Assembly (NCBI RefSeq): GCF_900102145.1
Contig: NZ_FNBC01000020.1
Span: 1-40,000, forward strand
DNA length: 40,000 nucleotides
Origin: Thermus arciformis
Lineage (GTDB): Bacteria; Deinococcota; Deinococci; Deinococcales; Thermaceae
Direction: 5' to 3'
Positions 31,827 to 40,000 of the stretch are shown here, in pieces (positions within the stretch are counted from its first letter, which is position 1; each line of letters opens with the position of its first letter). The position numbers were made by a program, and so were the translations under genes. The notes below the pieces were generated by a model, which saw nothing but the letters and a program-made list of their open reading frames with translations, was not told where the DNA came from and ran no database searches.

Positions 31827-33428
31827 GGCCAGGGTCACCCGGTCCCGCCCCGTTTCCTTGGCCCGGAGGAGGGCGTAGTCGGCCTTGAGGATCCACTCCT
31901 CCAGGGTCTCCCTCCCTTCAGGCACCTCCCCCCCAGCGATCCCCGCGGAGAGGGTGAGGGGGTGGGGGATGGGTGGGATCCGCTCGGCCCGGAAGCGCTG
32001 GCGGATCCGCTCCACCGCCTCCTTGGCCGCCTCCCGCTCGGCGCCGAAGAGCACCAGGAGGAACTCCTCCCCCCCGTAGCGCACCGCCAGGTCCTCCTGG
32101 CGGACGCTGGCTTTAAGGATGCGCCCCAGGCGCCTCAGCACCTCGTCCCCCACGGGGTGGCCGTAGGTGTCGTTCACCCGCTTGAAGCGGTCTATGTCCA
32201 GCATGACCACGCTCGCCGGGGTCCCGTAGCGGCGGGCGAGGGCCAGGAGCTTGGGGAGCTCGGCCTCGAGGCCCCGCCGGTTCAGGAGGCCCGTGAGGGG
32301 GTCGGTGAAGGCCAGGGTGCCCCACTCCACCTGCTTCAGCACCTGCTTGAGGCGCTCCCCCAAGAGGGCGAGGAAGCTTCCCGGCACCTTCCCCTCAGGG
32401 GGGGCCTTGAGGTAGAGGTAGGCCGTCTCTCCCTGGAGGGGCACGGGGAGGGCGTGGGGGGTGCGCTCCCCCACCAGGCCCCGGCGGCTTAGCACCTCGA
32501 GCCCCACGGCCTCCGGCAGGAGGGTGTGGGCCGCCTCCAAGGCTTCCAAGAGCACTCCCTCGGGACTTAAGGTCTGGGTGATGCGGGGGGAAAGCCGGGC
32601 GAGCTTTTCCAGGAAGCGAGTCCAGCGCCCCTGGACCTCCGCCGCCCGCTGCCGGCGGAGGTGGAGGGCGTAGAGGAGCCCCAGGCTCCCCACAAGCCCC
32701 CCGTAGAGGGCCAAAAGGCGCACCCCCAAGGGGGTGGGGTCCTGGGTGAGGAGGGCGGGCATGAGGAAAAGCCCGCTTAAGGTCAGGGCCAGGGCGGGAA
32801 AGGAGGCCTCCTCCTCTTCCTCAGCCCCGGTCCCCAGGGCTAGGAAGAGGTAGCCCAGGGTCCAGAGGAGGTGCACGGGGTGCCCCGTGGGGTAGCCCGG
32901 CCCCGCCTCCAAAAAGGCGTAGGCCATGTCCGCCACCAGGAAGAGGAGAAGCCCGCTTCCCAGGAAGACCCTCCCCGGAAAGAGGCCCTCAAAAATCCCT
33001 TCCAGCTTCGGTAGAAGGAGGAGGAGCAAAAGGGCGTCCCAGGCGCTGTATACCCGGTCCACGCCCAACTGGGGCTCCAAGGCGGTGAGCAGGCCCAGCC
33101 CCCCCAGGGGCAGAAGGGCCAGGGTGAGGCGGGGAGGCCTCCCGGGAAGCCGGAGGATGCCCAGGGTGAGGAAGGGGTAGCCTAGGAAGTAGGGCACCTC
33201 CAGGTAAAGCCGCTCTGGAAGAAGCCCCAGGTCCTCCAGGCTCCAGAGGAAGTCCCCAAGGCCAAAGAGCACCAGGGCAAGCCCGAAGAGCCTTTCCTTC
33301 TTCAAGACCAGGTAGGCCCCGCCCGCCAGGGCCACCAGAGGGGTGAGGAAGCGCTCGCTCCAAGGGGCGGTGGGGGGGAATAGGGCCAGGAATAATAGGG
33401 CGAGAAGCCCGAGGGCATAAGGAACCAC
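31824..33428 (-). CDS. Membrane-bound diguanylate cyclase (GGDEF)
   Basis: A 534-residue protein. Residues 1 to about 260 hold about seven to eight transmembrane helices (a 7TM-type sensor), about 270-360 is a GAF-like linker, and 370-534 is a GGDEF domain. The domain has DPLTGLLNRRGLEAELP, VVMLDIDRFKRVNDTYGH and the active site YGGEEF (452-456). The inhibitory RxxD site is RQED at 443, so product inhibition is likely. It should make cyclic di-GMP in response to an unknown signal. Start GTG; the -10-like TAAACT (33440-33435) lies six bases before it, within the end of lysK. Same strand as the lys genes. Confidence 0.9.
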   Translation of the reverse strand: MVPYALGLLALLFLALFPPTAPWSERFLTPLVALAGGAYLVLKKERLFGLALVLFGLGDFLWSLEDLGLLPERLYLEVPYFLGYPFLTLGILRLPGRPPRLTLALLPLGGLGLLTALEPQLGVDRVYSAWDALLLLLLLPKLEGIFEGLFPGRVFLGSGLLLFLVADMAYAFLEAGPGYPTGHPVHLLWTLGYLFLALGTGAEEEEEASFPALALTLSGLFLMPALLTQDPTPLGVRLLALYGGLVGSLGLLYALHLRRQRAAEVQGRWTRFLEKLARLSPRITQTLSPEGVLLEALEAAHTLLPEAVGLEVLSRRGLVGERTPHALPVPLQGETAYLYLKAPPEGKVPGSFLALLGERLKQVLKQVEWGTLAFTDPLTGLLNRRGLEAELPKLLALARRYGTPASVVMLDIDRFKRVNDTYGHPVGDEVLRRLGRILKASVRQEDLAVRYGGEEFLLVLFGAEREAAKEAVERIRQRFRAERIPPIPHPLTLSAGIAGGEVPEGRETLEEWILKADYALLRAKETGRDRVTLA

Positions 33429-33450
33429 GAGCCCAGTTTAGCCCGAGGGC

Positions 33451-34734
<1,284 letters not shown>

Positions 34735-34738
<4 letters not shown>

Positions 34739-34938
34739 GCCGCTTCAATTTCCAGCGCGCCCTCCAGGCCTACGACTTCCGCCCTCTCCTCCTCCAGGGA
34801 TACGGCGATGGCCTCCTGCAGGCGCCGGAGGAGCTCCTCAAAGCTTTGGGCCTGGGTGTGGGCGTGGAGCTCGGGCACGTGGGCCACGAAGTAGCCCTCC
34901 TCGTCCCGCTCCACCACCACGCGGTAACGCCGCCTCAT
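34735..34938 (-). CDS. hicB: HicB-type antitoxin, short form
   Basis: A 67-residue HicB-like protein: YRVVVERDEEGYFVAHVPELH is the beta-strand core, AQSFEELLRRLQEAIAVSLEE the helix. Many HicB proteins carry an added ribbon-helix-helix or HTH domain of 40 or more residues that represses their own promoter; none is present here. The unit therefore probably relies on the lysJ promoter. The ATG is four bases after the lysJ stop, with GGGAG overlapping that stop, so it is coupled to lysJ. Confidence 0.86.
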
Positions 34939-34942
34939 CTCC

Positions 34943-36130
34943 CTATGCTAGCACCGCCCGCACCGCCTCCACCACCCGCTCCAGGTCTTCCTTTTCAATG
35001 ACCAAGGGCGGCAGGAAGCGGATCACCGTGGGGCCCGCCTGGAGGGTGAGGACGCGGTGTTCCTTCTCCAGCCTGGCGATATAGGGGGCCACCTTTTCCT
35101 TGAGCTCCAGGCCCACCATGAGGCCCATGCCCCGCACCTCCCGGACCTTGGGGGAGGGGATTTCCCTGAGCCTTTCCATGAACCAGGCCCCAAGCTCCGC
35201 GGCCCTCTCCCAAAGCCGCGTCCGCTCCAAGTAGCGGATGGCCGCCACCCCTGCCGCCATGGCCAAGGGGTTCCCGCCGAAGGTGGTGCCGTGGCCGCCC
35301 TTGGGCATGCTCCGGGCCACCTCCTCCCGCATCACCGCAGCCCCAATCGGCACCCCGCCCCCCAGGGCCTTGGCCAGGGTGAGGATGTCGGGGACGATGC
35401 CAAAGTGCTCAAAGGCGAAGCGCTTCCCCGTGCGGCCCATGCCGGTCTGGATCTCGTCCAGGATGAGGAGGGCCCCCTTCTCCTGGGTGATCTCCCGGGC
35501 GGCCTTCAGGAACTCCGGGGTGGCCGGGCGCACGCCCCCTTCCCCTTGCACGGGCTCCAGGATCACCGCCGCCGTCTCCTCGTCCACGGCCCGCCTAAGG
35601 GCCTCCACGTCGTTGTAGGGGATGAACTCCACGGGCTCCACCAGGGGCAAAAAGGGTTCCCGGTACTTGGGCTCCCAGGTGACGGAGAGGCTTCCCATGG
35701 TCCTTCCCGAGAAGCCCCGCATGGCGGCCACGAACTTCTTCCTGCCCGTGTGGGCCCGGGCGAACTTGAGGGCGGCCTCGTTGGCCTCGGTGCCCGAGTT
35801 CACCGGGAAGACCCGGTTGAGCTCCGGGGGGAGGATGGCCGTGAGGGTCCGGTAGAACTCCCCCCGCATGGGGGTGGGGAGGGTCTGGGGCATGGCCATG
35901 AGGGTCTCCGCCTGCCGCTTCACCGCCTCCACCACCTCGGGGTTGCCGTGGCCCAGGTTGGCCACCCCGTAGCCCCCCACGCAGTCTATGTACTCGTTGC
36001 CCTCCGCGTCCCACACCTTCGCGCCTTGGCCCCGGACGAGGAGGAGGTCGTGCTTGGTGTAGACCCCGGTGTCCAGGGTCTTCTCCACCTCCAGAAGGGC
36101 CCGCCAGTCTTCCAGGGTGCTCGTCTTCAC
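34943..36130 (-). CDS. lysJ: [LysW]-aminoadipate semialdehyde / glutamate semialdehyde transaminase
   Basis: A 395-residue class III PLP aminotransferase. It aminates LysW-bound aminoadipate semialdehyde in lysine synthesis and also acts in the ornithine branch. Motifs: [80 protein letters not shown] with the PLP Asp, and the Schiff-base Lys in [12 protein letters not shown]. The GTG at 36130 (V read as Met, [13 protein letters not shown]) is chosen because GGGAGGTG lies just upstream and family length fits. The residues near [12 protein letters not shown] differ slightly from the T. thermophilus HB8 protein as I recall it, so this is another strain. Confidence 0.94.
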   Translation of the reverse strand: MKTSTLEDWRALLEVEKTLDTGVYTKHDLLLVRGQGAKVWDAEGNEYIDCVGGYGVANLGHGNPEVVEAVKRQAETLMAMPQTLPTPMRGEFYRTLTAILPPELNRVFPVNSGTEANEAALKFARAHTGRKKFVAAMRGFSGRTMGSLSVTWEPKYREPFLPLVEPVEFIPYNDVEALRRAVDEETAAVILEPVQGEGGVRPATPEFLKAAREITQEKGALLILDEIQTGMGRTGKRFAFEHFGIVPDILTLAKALGGGVPIGAAVMREEVARSMPKGGHGTTFGGNPLAMAAGVAAIRYLERTRLWERAAELGAWFMERLREIPSPKVREVRGMGLMVGLELKEKVAPYIARLEKEHRVLTLQAGPTVIRFLPPLVIEKEDLERVVEAVRAVLA

Positions 36131-36145
36131 GCCCGCACCTCCCAT

Positions 36146-36216
36146 AAAGAAAAGCCCCGGGGGGCCGCCCGGGAAGCGCCGCTTCCCAGGCCGCTTCACG
36201 TTTTGCCCCGGGGCTT
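36146..36216 (-). terminator. lysJ leader attenuator (terminator overlapping leader ORF)
   Basis: AAGCCCCGGGG (36216-36206, inside the leader ORF) pairs perfectly with CCCCGGGGCTT (36162-36152), and TTCTTT (36151-36146) follows directly. Inside it lies a second stem, GCCTGGGAAGC with GCTTCCCGGGC (one G-U pair, loop GGC). A ribosome stalled on the leader codons would cover the 5' arm and block the terminator. Confidence 0.72.
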
Positions 36217-36219
36217 CAT
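36196..36219 (-). CDS. Leader peptide upstream of lysJ (M-K-P-R-G-K-T)
   Basis: A seven-codon ORF ATG AAG CCC CGG GGC AAA ACG followed by TGA. It starts seven bases after the -10 element TAGCCT, so it should be leaderless. Three of its six codons after the start specify Lys (two) or Arg (one), the two end products that depend on LysJ/LysK. Its codons 2-5 form the 5' arm of the terminator. The layout repeats that of trpL. It is too short for homology, so the call rests on position, codon content and the overlapping hairpin. Confidence 0.6.
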   Translation of the reverse strand: MKPRGKT

Positions 36220-36226
36220 GTCCTTA

Positions 36227-36255
36227 AGGCTAGGAGGATTGACCCAGGGTGTCAA
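36227..36255 (-). promoter_or_regulatory. lysJ leader promoter
   Basis: On the minus strand TTGACA (36255-36250), a 17-base spacer and TAGCCT (36232-36227), seven bases before the leader ATG. Confidence 0.72.
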
Positions 36256-36267
36256 CCCAAATAGCAT
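36239..36267 (+). promoter_or_regulatory. Promoter of the outer-membrane-like gene, overlapping the lysJ promoter
   Basis: TTGACC (36239-36244), a 17-base spacer and TAGCAT (36262-36267), six bases before the ATG at 36274. Together with the opposing TTGACA it forms the inverted repeat TTGAC-N7-GTCAA (36239-36255), so the two promoters interlock. Confidence 0.65.
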
Positions 36268-36273
36268 GGAGTT

Positions 36274-37089
36274 ATGCCAAGGTGGTTGGCGCTACTTGCC
36301 CTGTTTTCCCTGGCCCAGGCCCAGTTCTTCTTCAGCTTGAGCGCGGTGGACAAGAGCGTCTTCGGTTTCGGCCAGGCCCTCCCCGCTGGGGTGTGGTGGC
36401 GGGTGGGGGTGGACCACAACCTGGAGGCGAGCGCCCACCTCTACCTGCGCCGGGAAGGGCTTACCAATTCCCTCTTTCCCCGTTTGGGCTTTATGGGGCT
36501 CGGCCTCCCCGGGGCCTACTACCTGGGGCTTGGGGTGGAGGTGGGGCCTGACGGGAGGCGCGTTTCCGGCCTCGTGGGCCTCGAGGCCTTCTTGGGCGAG
36601 GGTTTTGCGGTCTTCCTGGAGGGCATGGGCCCAGTCCAAAACGTCGGCGGGCCCCACTTCGGGGTGGGCCTCCGCTATTACCCCTCCGGGCGGGAGACCT
36701 TCACGCCCATCTTTGACCCCGAGCGCCGCTTCCGCCTGTACGTGCCCATCCCTGTCGGCACGCCCGTGGTCGCGGCCCTGGCCTACGAGGAGGAGGGCTA
36801 CGCCCTCTGGCTTGGCGGCTGGGCCTTCTCTCTTTTTGGGGCCCTCTGGCCCGCTTTGGGCGCCCACGCCTACCTGGGGGACGCCTTCTTCGGCCTGGGA
36901 ACGGGCTACGGTTTGGGGGACGCCTGGATGGTCTTCCCCTACCTGGGCTACCGCTTCCGTCTGGGAGAGGGGATGGAGGGCCAGCTCCGGCTGCAGGCCC
37001 CCTTCCGCCTCACGGACCGGAAAACCCTAGGCGATTTCTATGGCTTTGTGTACAACCTTCTGGGCTTCGCCCTGAGCTTCTCCCTGTGA
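36274..37089 (+). CDS. Predicted outer-membrane beta-barrel-like protein
   Basis: A 271-residue exported protein. MPRWLALLALFSLAQAQ is a signal peptide (cleavage probably after AQA). The rest alternates hydrophobic and aromatic/glycine residues (VWWRVGVDHNLEASAHLYLR, YYLGLGVEVGPDGRRVSGLV, PHFGVGLRYYPSG, FPYLGYRFRLGEG). It ends with a hydrophobic strand, GFALSFSL, like the last strand of outer-membrane barrels. About 10-12 strands seem likely. No specific family is recognised, and a soluble beta-rich envelope protein is an alternative. It diverges from the lysJ leader. Confidence 0.68.
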   Translation: MPRWLALLALFSLAQAQFFFSLSAVDKSVFGFGQALPAGVWWRVGVDHNLEASAHLYLRREGLTNSLFPRLGFMGLGLPGAYYLGLGVEVGPDGRRVSGLVGLEAFLGEGFAVFLEGMGPVQNVGGPHFGVGLRYYPSGRETFTPIFDPERRFRLYVPIPVGTPVVAALAYEEEGYALWLGGWAFSLFGALWPALGAHAYLGDAFFGLGTGYGLGDAWMVFPYLGYRFRLGEGMEGQLRLQAPFRLTDRKTLGDFYGFVYNLLGFALSFSL

Positions 37090-37090
37090 G

Positions 37091-37096
37091 TAAAAT
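37091..37096 (+). promoter_or_regulatory. -10 element of folK
   Basis: TAAAAT lies six bases before the GTG of folK, a leaderless layout, directly after the previous stop codon. No clear -35. Confidence 0.5.
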
Positions 37097-37102
37097 CCCC
37101 CT

Positions 37103-37600
37103 GTGCGCGCTTACGTGGGACTGGGGAGCAACCTGGGGGACCGGGCGGCCCACCTCCTTTTGGGGCTTTCCGCCCTCTCCCGGCTTCCCGAGACCCACCT
37201 CCTCAGGCTTTCCCCCCTCTACGAGACCGAGCCTTTGGGCCCGCCCCAGCCCCGCTACCTGAACCTGGTGGCCGAGCTGGAGACGGGGCTTCCGCCCCGG
37301 GCCCTCCTCTCCGAGATGCTCCGCATAGAGGAGGCTTTGGGCCGGGAGCGCAAGGAGCGGTGGGGCCCCAGGACCCTGGACCTGGACCTCCTCCTTTACG
37401 GCGACCTGGTCTTGGAGGAAGAGGGCCTGGAGCTTCCCCACCCAAGGCTCCACGAAAGGGCCTTCGTCCTGGTGCCCCTCTTAGACCTCCTCCCCGAGGG
37501 GCGCCACCCCCTCTTGGGCCGCACCTTCGCCGAGCTCCTCGCCGCCTTGGGCCCGCAAGGGGTGTGGCCCTACCGCCCCCAGAGGGGCCTTGTGCTATAG
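37103..37600 (+). CDS. folK: HPPK (folate pyrophosphokinase)
   Basis: A 165-residue 6-hydroxymethyl-7,8-dihydropterin pyrophosphokinase, which transfers pyrophosphate from ATP in folate synthesis. It starts RAYVGLGSNLGDRAAHLL, then has LSPLYETEPLGPPQPRYLN. The signature RERKERWGPRTLDLDLLLYG carries the catalytic aspartates, and LPHPRLHERAFVLVPLLDL follows. The start is GTG with no ribosome site; the -10 six bases upstream suggests a leaderless mRNA. Folate genes are not adjacent. Confidence 0.93.
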   Translation: MRAYVGLGSNLGDRAAHLLLGLSALSRLPETHLLRLSPLYETEPLGPPQPRYLNLVAELETGLPPRALLSEMLRIEEALGRERKERWGPRTLDLDLLLYGDLVLEEEGLELPHPRLHERAFVLVPLLDLLPEGRHPLLGRTFAELLAALGPQGVWPYRPQRGLVL

Positions 37601-37601
37601 T
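37593..37601 (+). promoter_or_regulatory. Extended -10 promoter of the S1-domain gene
   Basis: TGCTATAGT is an extended -10 (TGn + TATAGT) at the end of folK. It would give a 5' leader of about 30 bases that includes GAGGAGAAGGA as ribosome site. Confidence 0.5.
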
Positions 37602-37638
37602 GGGGGCATCGCGGCAGGTCCGCGCGAGGAGAAGGAAA

Positions 37639-38016
37639 GTGGAGCTAGAAGCGGGAAGCATCGTAGAGGGCCGCGTGGTGCGGGTGACGGACTTTGGCGC
37701 GTTTGTGGAGCTCCCGGGAGGCGAGCAAGGCCTGGTGCACATCTCCCAGATCGCCCACGAGTTCGTGAAAAACGTCCGGGACTTCCTCAACGAGGGGGAC
37801 ATCGTCCAGGTGATGGTGAAGGGGCGCGACCCCAAGGGCCGCCTGGACCTCTCCATCAAGGACCTGACCCCCCCTCCCGAAGGGGGCCCTCCCCCCAGGC
37901 CCCGGCGCCTGCCCAAGCAGTCCCCCGAGTTTGAGAACAAGCTCAAGAGTTTCCTCCGGGGCACGGGGGGCTTCGGCGGGGGCAAGGGGAAGAAGGGCGG
38001 CAAGCGGAAGCGCTAG
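37639..38016 (+). CDS. S1 RNA-binding domain protein (GSP13/YugI-like)
   Basis: A 125-residue protein made of one S1 domain ([20 protein letters not shown] to [10 protein letters not shown], about residues 1-75). Features are [20 protein letters not shown] and [21 protein letters not shown] proline/basic tail follows and ends in [16 protein letters not shown], which is probably disordered and RNA-binding. It is of the same plan as the general stress protein 13/YugI ribosome-associated proteins. The GTG at 37639 follows AGGAGAAGGA and begins right at the domain; upstream frame inside folK is noise. Confidence 0.88.
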   Translation: MELEAGSIVEGRVVRVTDFGAFVELPGGEQGLVHISQIAHEFVKNVRDFLNEGDIVQVMVKGRDPKGRLDLSIKDLTPPPEGGPPPRPRRLPKQSPEFENKLKSFLRGTGGFGGGKGKKGGKRKR

Positions 38017-38030
38017 GCGGCGCCATGCTC

Positions 38031-38056
38031 CCCGGGGGTGTGCGCCCCCGGGTTTT
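38031..38056 (+). terminator. Terminator after the S1-domain gene
   Basis: CCCGGGGG (38031-38038) and CCCCCGGG (38045-38052) form a perfect 8-bp stem with loop TGTGCG, followed by TTTT. Confidence 0.82.
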
Positions 38057-38060
38057 GCCG

Positions 38061-38066
38061 TAAAGT
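38061..38066 (+). promoter_or_regulatory. -10 element of trx-plsX
   Basis: TAAAGT lies eight bases before the thioredoxin ATG and just after the terminator. GGAGGGG between them could still serve as ribosome site if transcription starts slightly earlier. No good -35. Confidence 0.45.
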
Positions 38067-38074
38067 GGAGGGGT

Positions 38075-38407
38075 ATGGGGAAGCCCCTGGTGGTGACCGA
38101 CCAGAACTTTGACCAGACCCTAAGCCAGCACCCCCTGGTCCTCGTGGACTTCTGGGCGGAGTGGTGCGCCCCTTGCCGGATGATCGCCCCCATCCTGGAG
38201 GAGCTCGCCAAGGAGTACGAGGGCAAGCTGGTGGTGGCCAAGCTGGACGTGGACGAGAACCCCAAGACGGCCATGCGCTACCGCGTCATGAGCATCCCCA
38301 CGGTGATCCTCTTCAAGAACGGCCAGCCCGTGGAGGTCCTGGTGGGGGCCCAGCCCAAGCGCAACTTTGAGGCCAAGATCCAGAAACACCTGCCCCCAAG
38401 CGCATGA
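38075..38407 (+). CDS. trxA: Thioredoxin
   Basis: A 110-residue cytoplasmic disulfide reductase. The active site is WCAPC in [17 protein letters not shown] (about 32-36), a WCGPC variant with alanine instead of glycine. The cis-proline is in MSIPTVILF, and the buried Asp in LVDFW is present. Length and lack of a signal peptide fit a classical thioredoxin. It overlaps plsX by four bases (ATGA). Confidence 0.95.
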   Translation: MGKPLVVTDQNFDQTLSQHPLVLVDFWAEWCAPCRMIAPILEELAKEYEGKLVVAKLDVDENPKTAMRYRVMSIPTVILFKNGQPVEVLVGAQPKRNFEAKIQKHLPPSA

Positions 38408-39384
38408 GGATCGCCCTGGACGCCATGGGGGGGGACCACGCCCCCCGGGTGACCGTCCTCGGGGCCCTTTGGGCCTCCCGCGAGGGGGTGGAGGTGGTCC
38501 TGGTGGGGGACGAGGAGGCCCTGAAGGCCGAGCTCGCCCGCCACGGCGGAAGCCTTCCCCTGGTCCATGCCCCGGACCGCATCCGCATGGAGGAGCACGC
38601 CACCGAGGTGCGCCGCCGCCCCCAAAGCTCCATCGCCGTGGCCATGGAGCTCCTCAAGCGGGGGGAGGTCCAGGCGGTGGTCTCCATGGGGCACACCGGG
38701 GCCACCATGGCCGCGGCCCTCTTCACCCTGGGCCGGGTCAAGGGGGTGGAGCGGCCCGCCCTCCTCGTGGAGTTCCCGAGCCTAAGGGGGCGCACCTTTC
38801 TCCTGGACGGGGGGGCGAACGCCGACTGCCGCCCCAGCTTCCTGGTGCAGTTCGCCGCCATGGGCCTGGCCTACGCCGAGGCCCTGGGAGCACCGGCGCC
38901 CAAGGTGGGCCTCCTCTCCATCGGGGAGGAGGAGGGGAAGGGAAACGCCCTGGTGCTGGAGGCCTTTCCCCTCTTGAAGGCGGCCCTGGGCGGGCGGTTT
39001 TACGGCAACGTGGAGGGGCGGGACATCTTCCTGGGCACCGCGGAGGTGGTGGTCACCGACGGCTTCACCGGCAACGTGGCCTTGAAGCTGGCGGAAGGGG
39101 AGGCCAAGGTCCTCTTCACCTGGATCAAGGAGGCCCTCGCCTCGAGCCCCCTGGCCAGGCTGGGGGCCCTCCTGGCCCGGGGGGCCCTGCGCCGGGTGCG
39201 CGAGCGGGTGGACCCCGCCCAGTACGGGGCCATGCCCCTCCTCGGCGTGGAGGGGGCGGTCTTCATCGGCCACGGCTCCGCGGACGCCCTGGCGGTAAAA
39301 AACGCCCTCCTTCGGGCCAAGGCCCTGGTGGAGGCGGGCCTCCTGGAGCGGGTGCGGCGGGCCATCGCCGCCCTACACGTCTAG
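38404..39384 (+). CDS. plsX: Phosphate acyltransferase PlsX
   Basis: A 326-residue enzyme that converts acyl-ACP to acyl-phosphate for phosphatidic acid synthesis. It begins [20 protein letters not shown], the PlsX signature, and contains [54 protein letters not shown] and [16 protein letters not shown]. The ATG overlaps the thioredoxin stop. It works in the same pathway stage as the FakA-like kinase at 18691. The 3' end overlaps the convergent archease gene by 12 bases. Confidence 0.96.
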   Translation: MRIALDAMGGDHAPRVTVLGALWASREGVEVVLVGDEEALKAELARHGGSLPLVHAPDRIRMEEHATEVRRRPQSSIAVAMELLKRGEVQAVVSMGHTGATMAAALFTLGRVKGVERPALLVEFPSLRGRTFLLDGGANADCRPSFLVQFAAMGLAYAEALGAPAPKVGLLSIGEEEGKGNALVLEAFPLLKAALGGRFYGNVEGRDIFLGTAEVVVTDGFTGNVALKLAEGEAKVLFTWIKEALASSPLARLGALLARGALRRVRERVDPAQYGAMPLLGVEGAVFIGHGSADALAVKNALLRAKALVEAGLLERVRRAIAALHV

Positions 39385-39792
39385 GATCACCTGGGCCTTC
39401 CAGCGCCCCCCTTCCCGGGCCACGCTAAGGCCGTGGTAGGTGGCGCTCTTCACCTCCCCTTGGAAGCCGAAGGCCTCCTGGAAGGGCTCCCCAAAGAGGG
39501 TGGCCTCCAGGCGAAACCCCCCTTCCTTAGGCTGGAGGCGGACCCTGGCCTTCCCCGGCACGAAGCCCTTGGTCTGGATCAGGTAGATGAGTTCGTTCAG
39601 GTAGCGCACCAAGAGGGTCTCCAGGTCCTCCGCCTCCAGCGCTACCCGGCGCCGCCTCCTTCCCCCTTGGGGAGGGTTTTGGAACATCACCTGTAAAAGC
39701 CCCTGAAGGGCCGCCTGGAAGAGGCCCTCGAGGCTTTCCGCCTCCAGGAGGAAGCCCACGTCGGCGGTGTGCTCCAGGGGCTTTACCACCAT
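39373..39792 (-). CDS. Archease
   Basis: A 139-residue protein of the archease family, activator of the RtcB RNA ligase. It begins VKPLEHTADVGFLLEAESLE, the archease opening with H-TADVG, and has RVALEAEDLETLLVRYLNEL and the ending VKSATYHGLSVAREGGRW with VILDV, where the C-terminal acidic residue takes part in metal binding. The ATG at 39792 follows GGGAGGGACC; the longer open frame upstream is noise. No rtcB lies in the window; the neighbour upstream is an unknown gene. Confidence 0.9.
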   Translation of the reverse strand: MVVKPLEHTADVGFLLEAESLEGLFQAALQGLLQVMFQNPPQGGRRRRRVALEAEDLETLLVRYLNELIYLIQTKGFVPGKARVRLQPKEGGFRLEATLFGEPFQEAFGFQGEVKSATYHGLSVAREGGRWKAQVILDV

Positions 39793-40000
39793 GGTCCCTC
39801 CCGAAGGCCGGAGGCGCCTAAGAGGTGGAAGGTCTCCGTCCAAAGCCTTTGGGGGTGACGCTCCATGAAGGCCAAAACGGAGAGGGCCTGGGTCTTGTGC
39901 TGGGCCAGGGCCTGGAGCTTCCGGGCGAGGGCCCACTCGGGAAGGCGGAGCCGGTGGGTCACGGGAAGGGGGCCCTCGGGGCGGACGAAGTAGACCACCT
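39783..40000 (-). CDS. C-terminal end of an unrecognised gene (runs off window)
   Basis: Open to the right edge of the window, with 71 or more residues visible. The end reads HRLRLPEWALARKLQALAQH, then KTQALSVLAFMERHPQRLW and LLGASGLREGPWW. It is helical, leucine- and arginine-rich, with a possible DNA- or RNA-binding helix. I do not recognise a family. An ATG occurs at 39998, but the true start is probably outside. It overlaps the archease start by 10 bases, so the two are co-transcribed. Confidence 0.6.
   Translation of the reverse strand, partial: VVYFVRPEGPLPVTHRLRLPEWALARKLQALAQHKTQALSVLAFMERHPQRLWTETFHLLGASGLREGPWW

Noticed and set aside
36131-36199. N-terminal extension of LysJ (start near 36199)
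   Set aside because: The extension is the attenuator sequence; a proper ribosome site and family length support the GTG at 36130.

Overview
The window looks like chromosome from a Thermus thermophilus strain or a very close relative. The DNA is very GC-rich with strong G/C at third codon positions. The encoded proteins match, from memory, well-known T. thermophilus enzymes: a TaqI/TthHB8I-type TCGA methyltransferase, the stand-alone proline dehydrogenase with its P5C dehydrogenase, alanine dehydrogenase, and LysJ/LysK of the amino-adipate lysine pathway. No rRNA, tRNA or CRISPR array was seen. Almost all DNA is coding, with short gaps and many 4-base ATGA overlaps.

Layout. 1-1752 (minus): an insertion sequence (IS982-like) has entered the restriction gene of a TaqI-type system, leaving an intact methyltransferase next to kbl (1753-2940). 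3038-4871 (plus): a DUF4032/ParB-like protein and a CsgG-type lipoprotein whose ribosome binding site lies in a long inverted repeat. 4950-8089 (plus): proline catabolism operon gntR-putA-rocA. 8103-11251 (plus): trp operon with a readable attenuator (trpL with tandem Trp codons), then trpE, trpG, trpD. 11447-16268 (minus): six-gene run with a crotonase-family protein, a 23S-type pseudouridine synthase, hpt, a queuosine-precursor transporter, an aldo/keto reductase and purA. 16305-20256 (plus): truB, ald, an Asp23/YloU protein and a FakA/YloV-type kinase. 20320-22860 (plus): a lipoprotein, a secreted 3D-domain protein and a FtsX/LolC-type permease.

23247-31778 (plus): the largest unit, a complete Alternative Complex III operon (actA-F: pentaheme cytochrome, fused molybdopterin-like/Fe-S subunit, NrfD-like quinone subunit, DUF3341, monoheme lipoprotein cytochrome, ActF). 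It is followed by a sulfide:quinone reductase-like flavoprotein and a DUF1641 protein. Together these suggest a route from sulfide (or another donor) to quinone to periplasmic cytochrome c; no terminal oxidase genes are in the window.

31824-36219 (minus): lysine/arginine genes lysJ and lysK with a compact hicB-hicA toxin-antitoxin pair between them, followed by a membrane GGDEF protein. Upstream of lysJ there is a short leader ORF (M-K-P-R-G-K-T) whose own coding sequence forms the 5' arm of a terminator. This looks like an Arg/Lys-sensing attenuator for enzymes that serve both pathways. 36274-39384 (plus): an outer-membrane-like protein, folK, an S1-domain protein, thioredoxin and plsX. 39373-40000 (minus): archease and the end of an unrecognised gene.

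Recurrent themes are leaderless-looking promoters (a -10 hexamer 6-9 bases before the start codon), two attenuators built on such promoters, and a GC-rich hairpin repeat found in three intergenic places.
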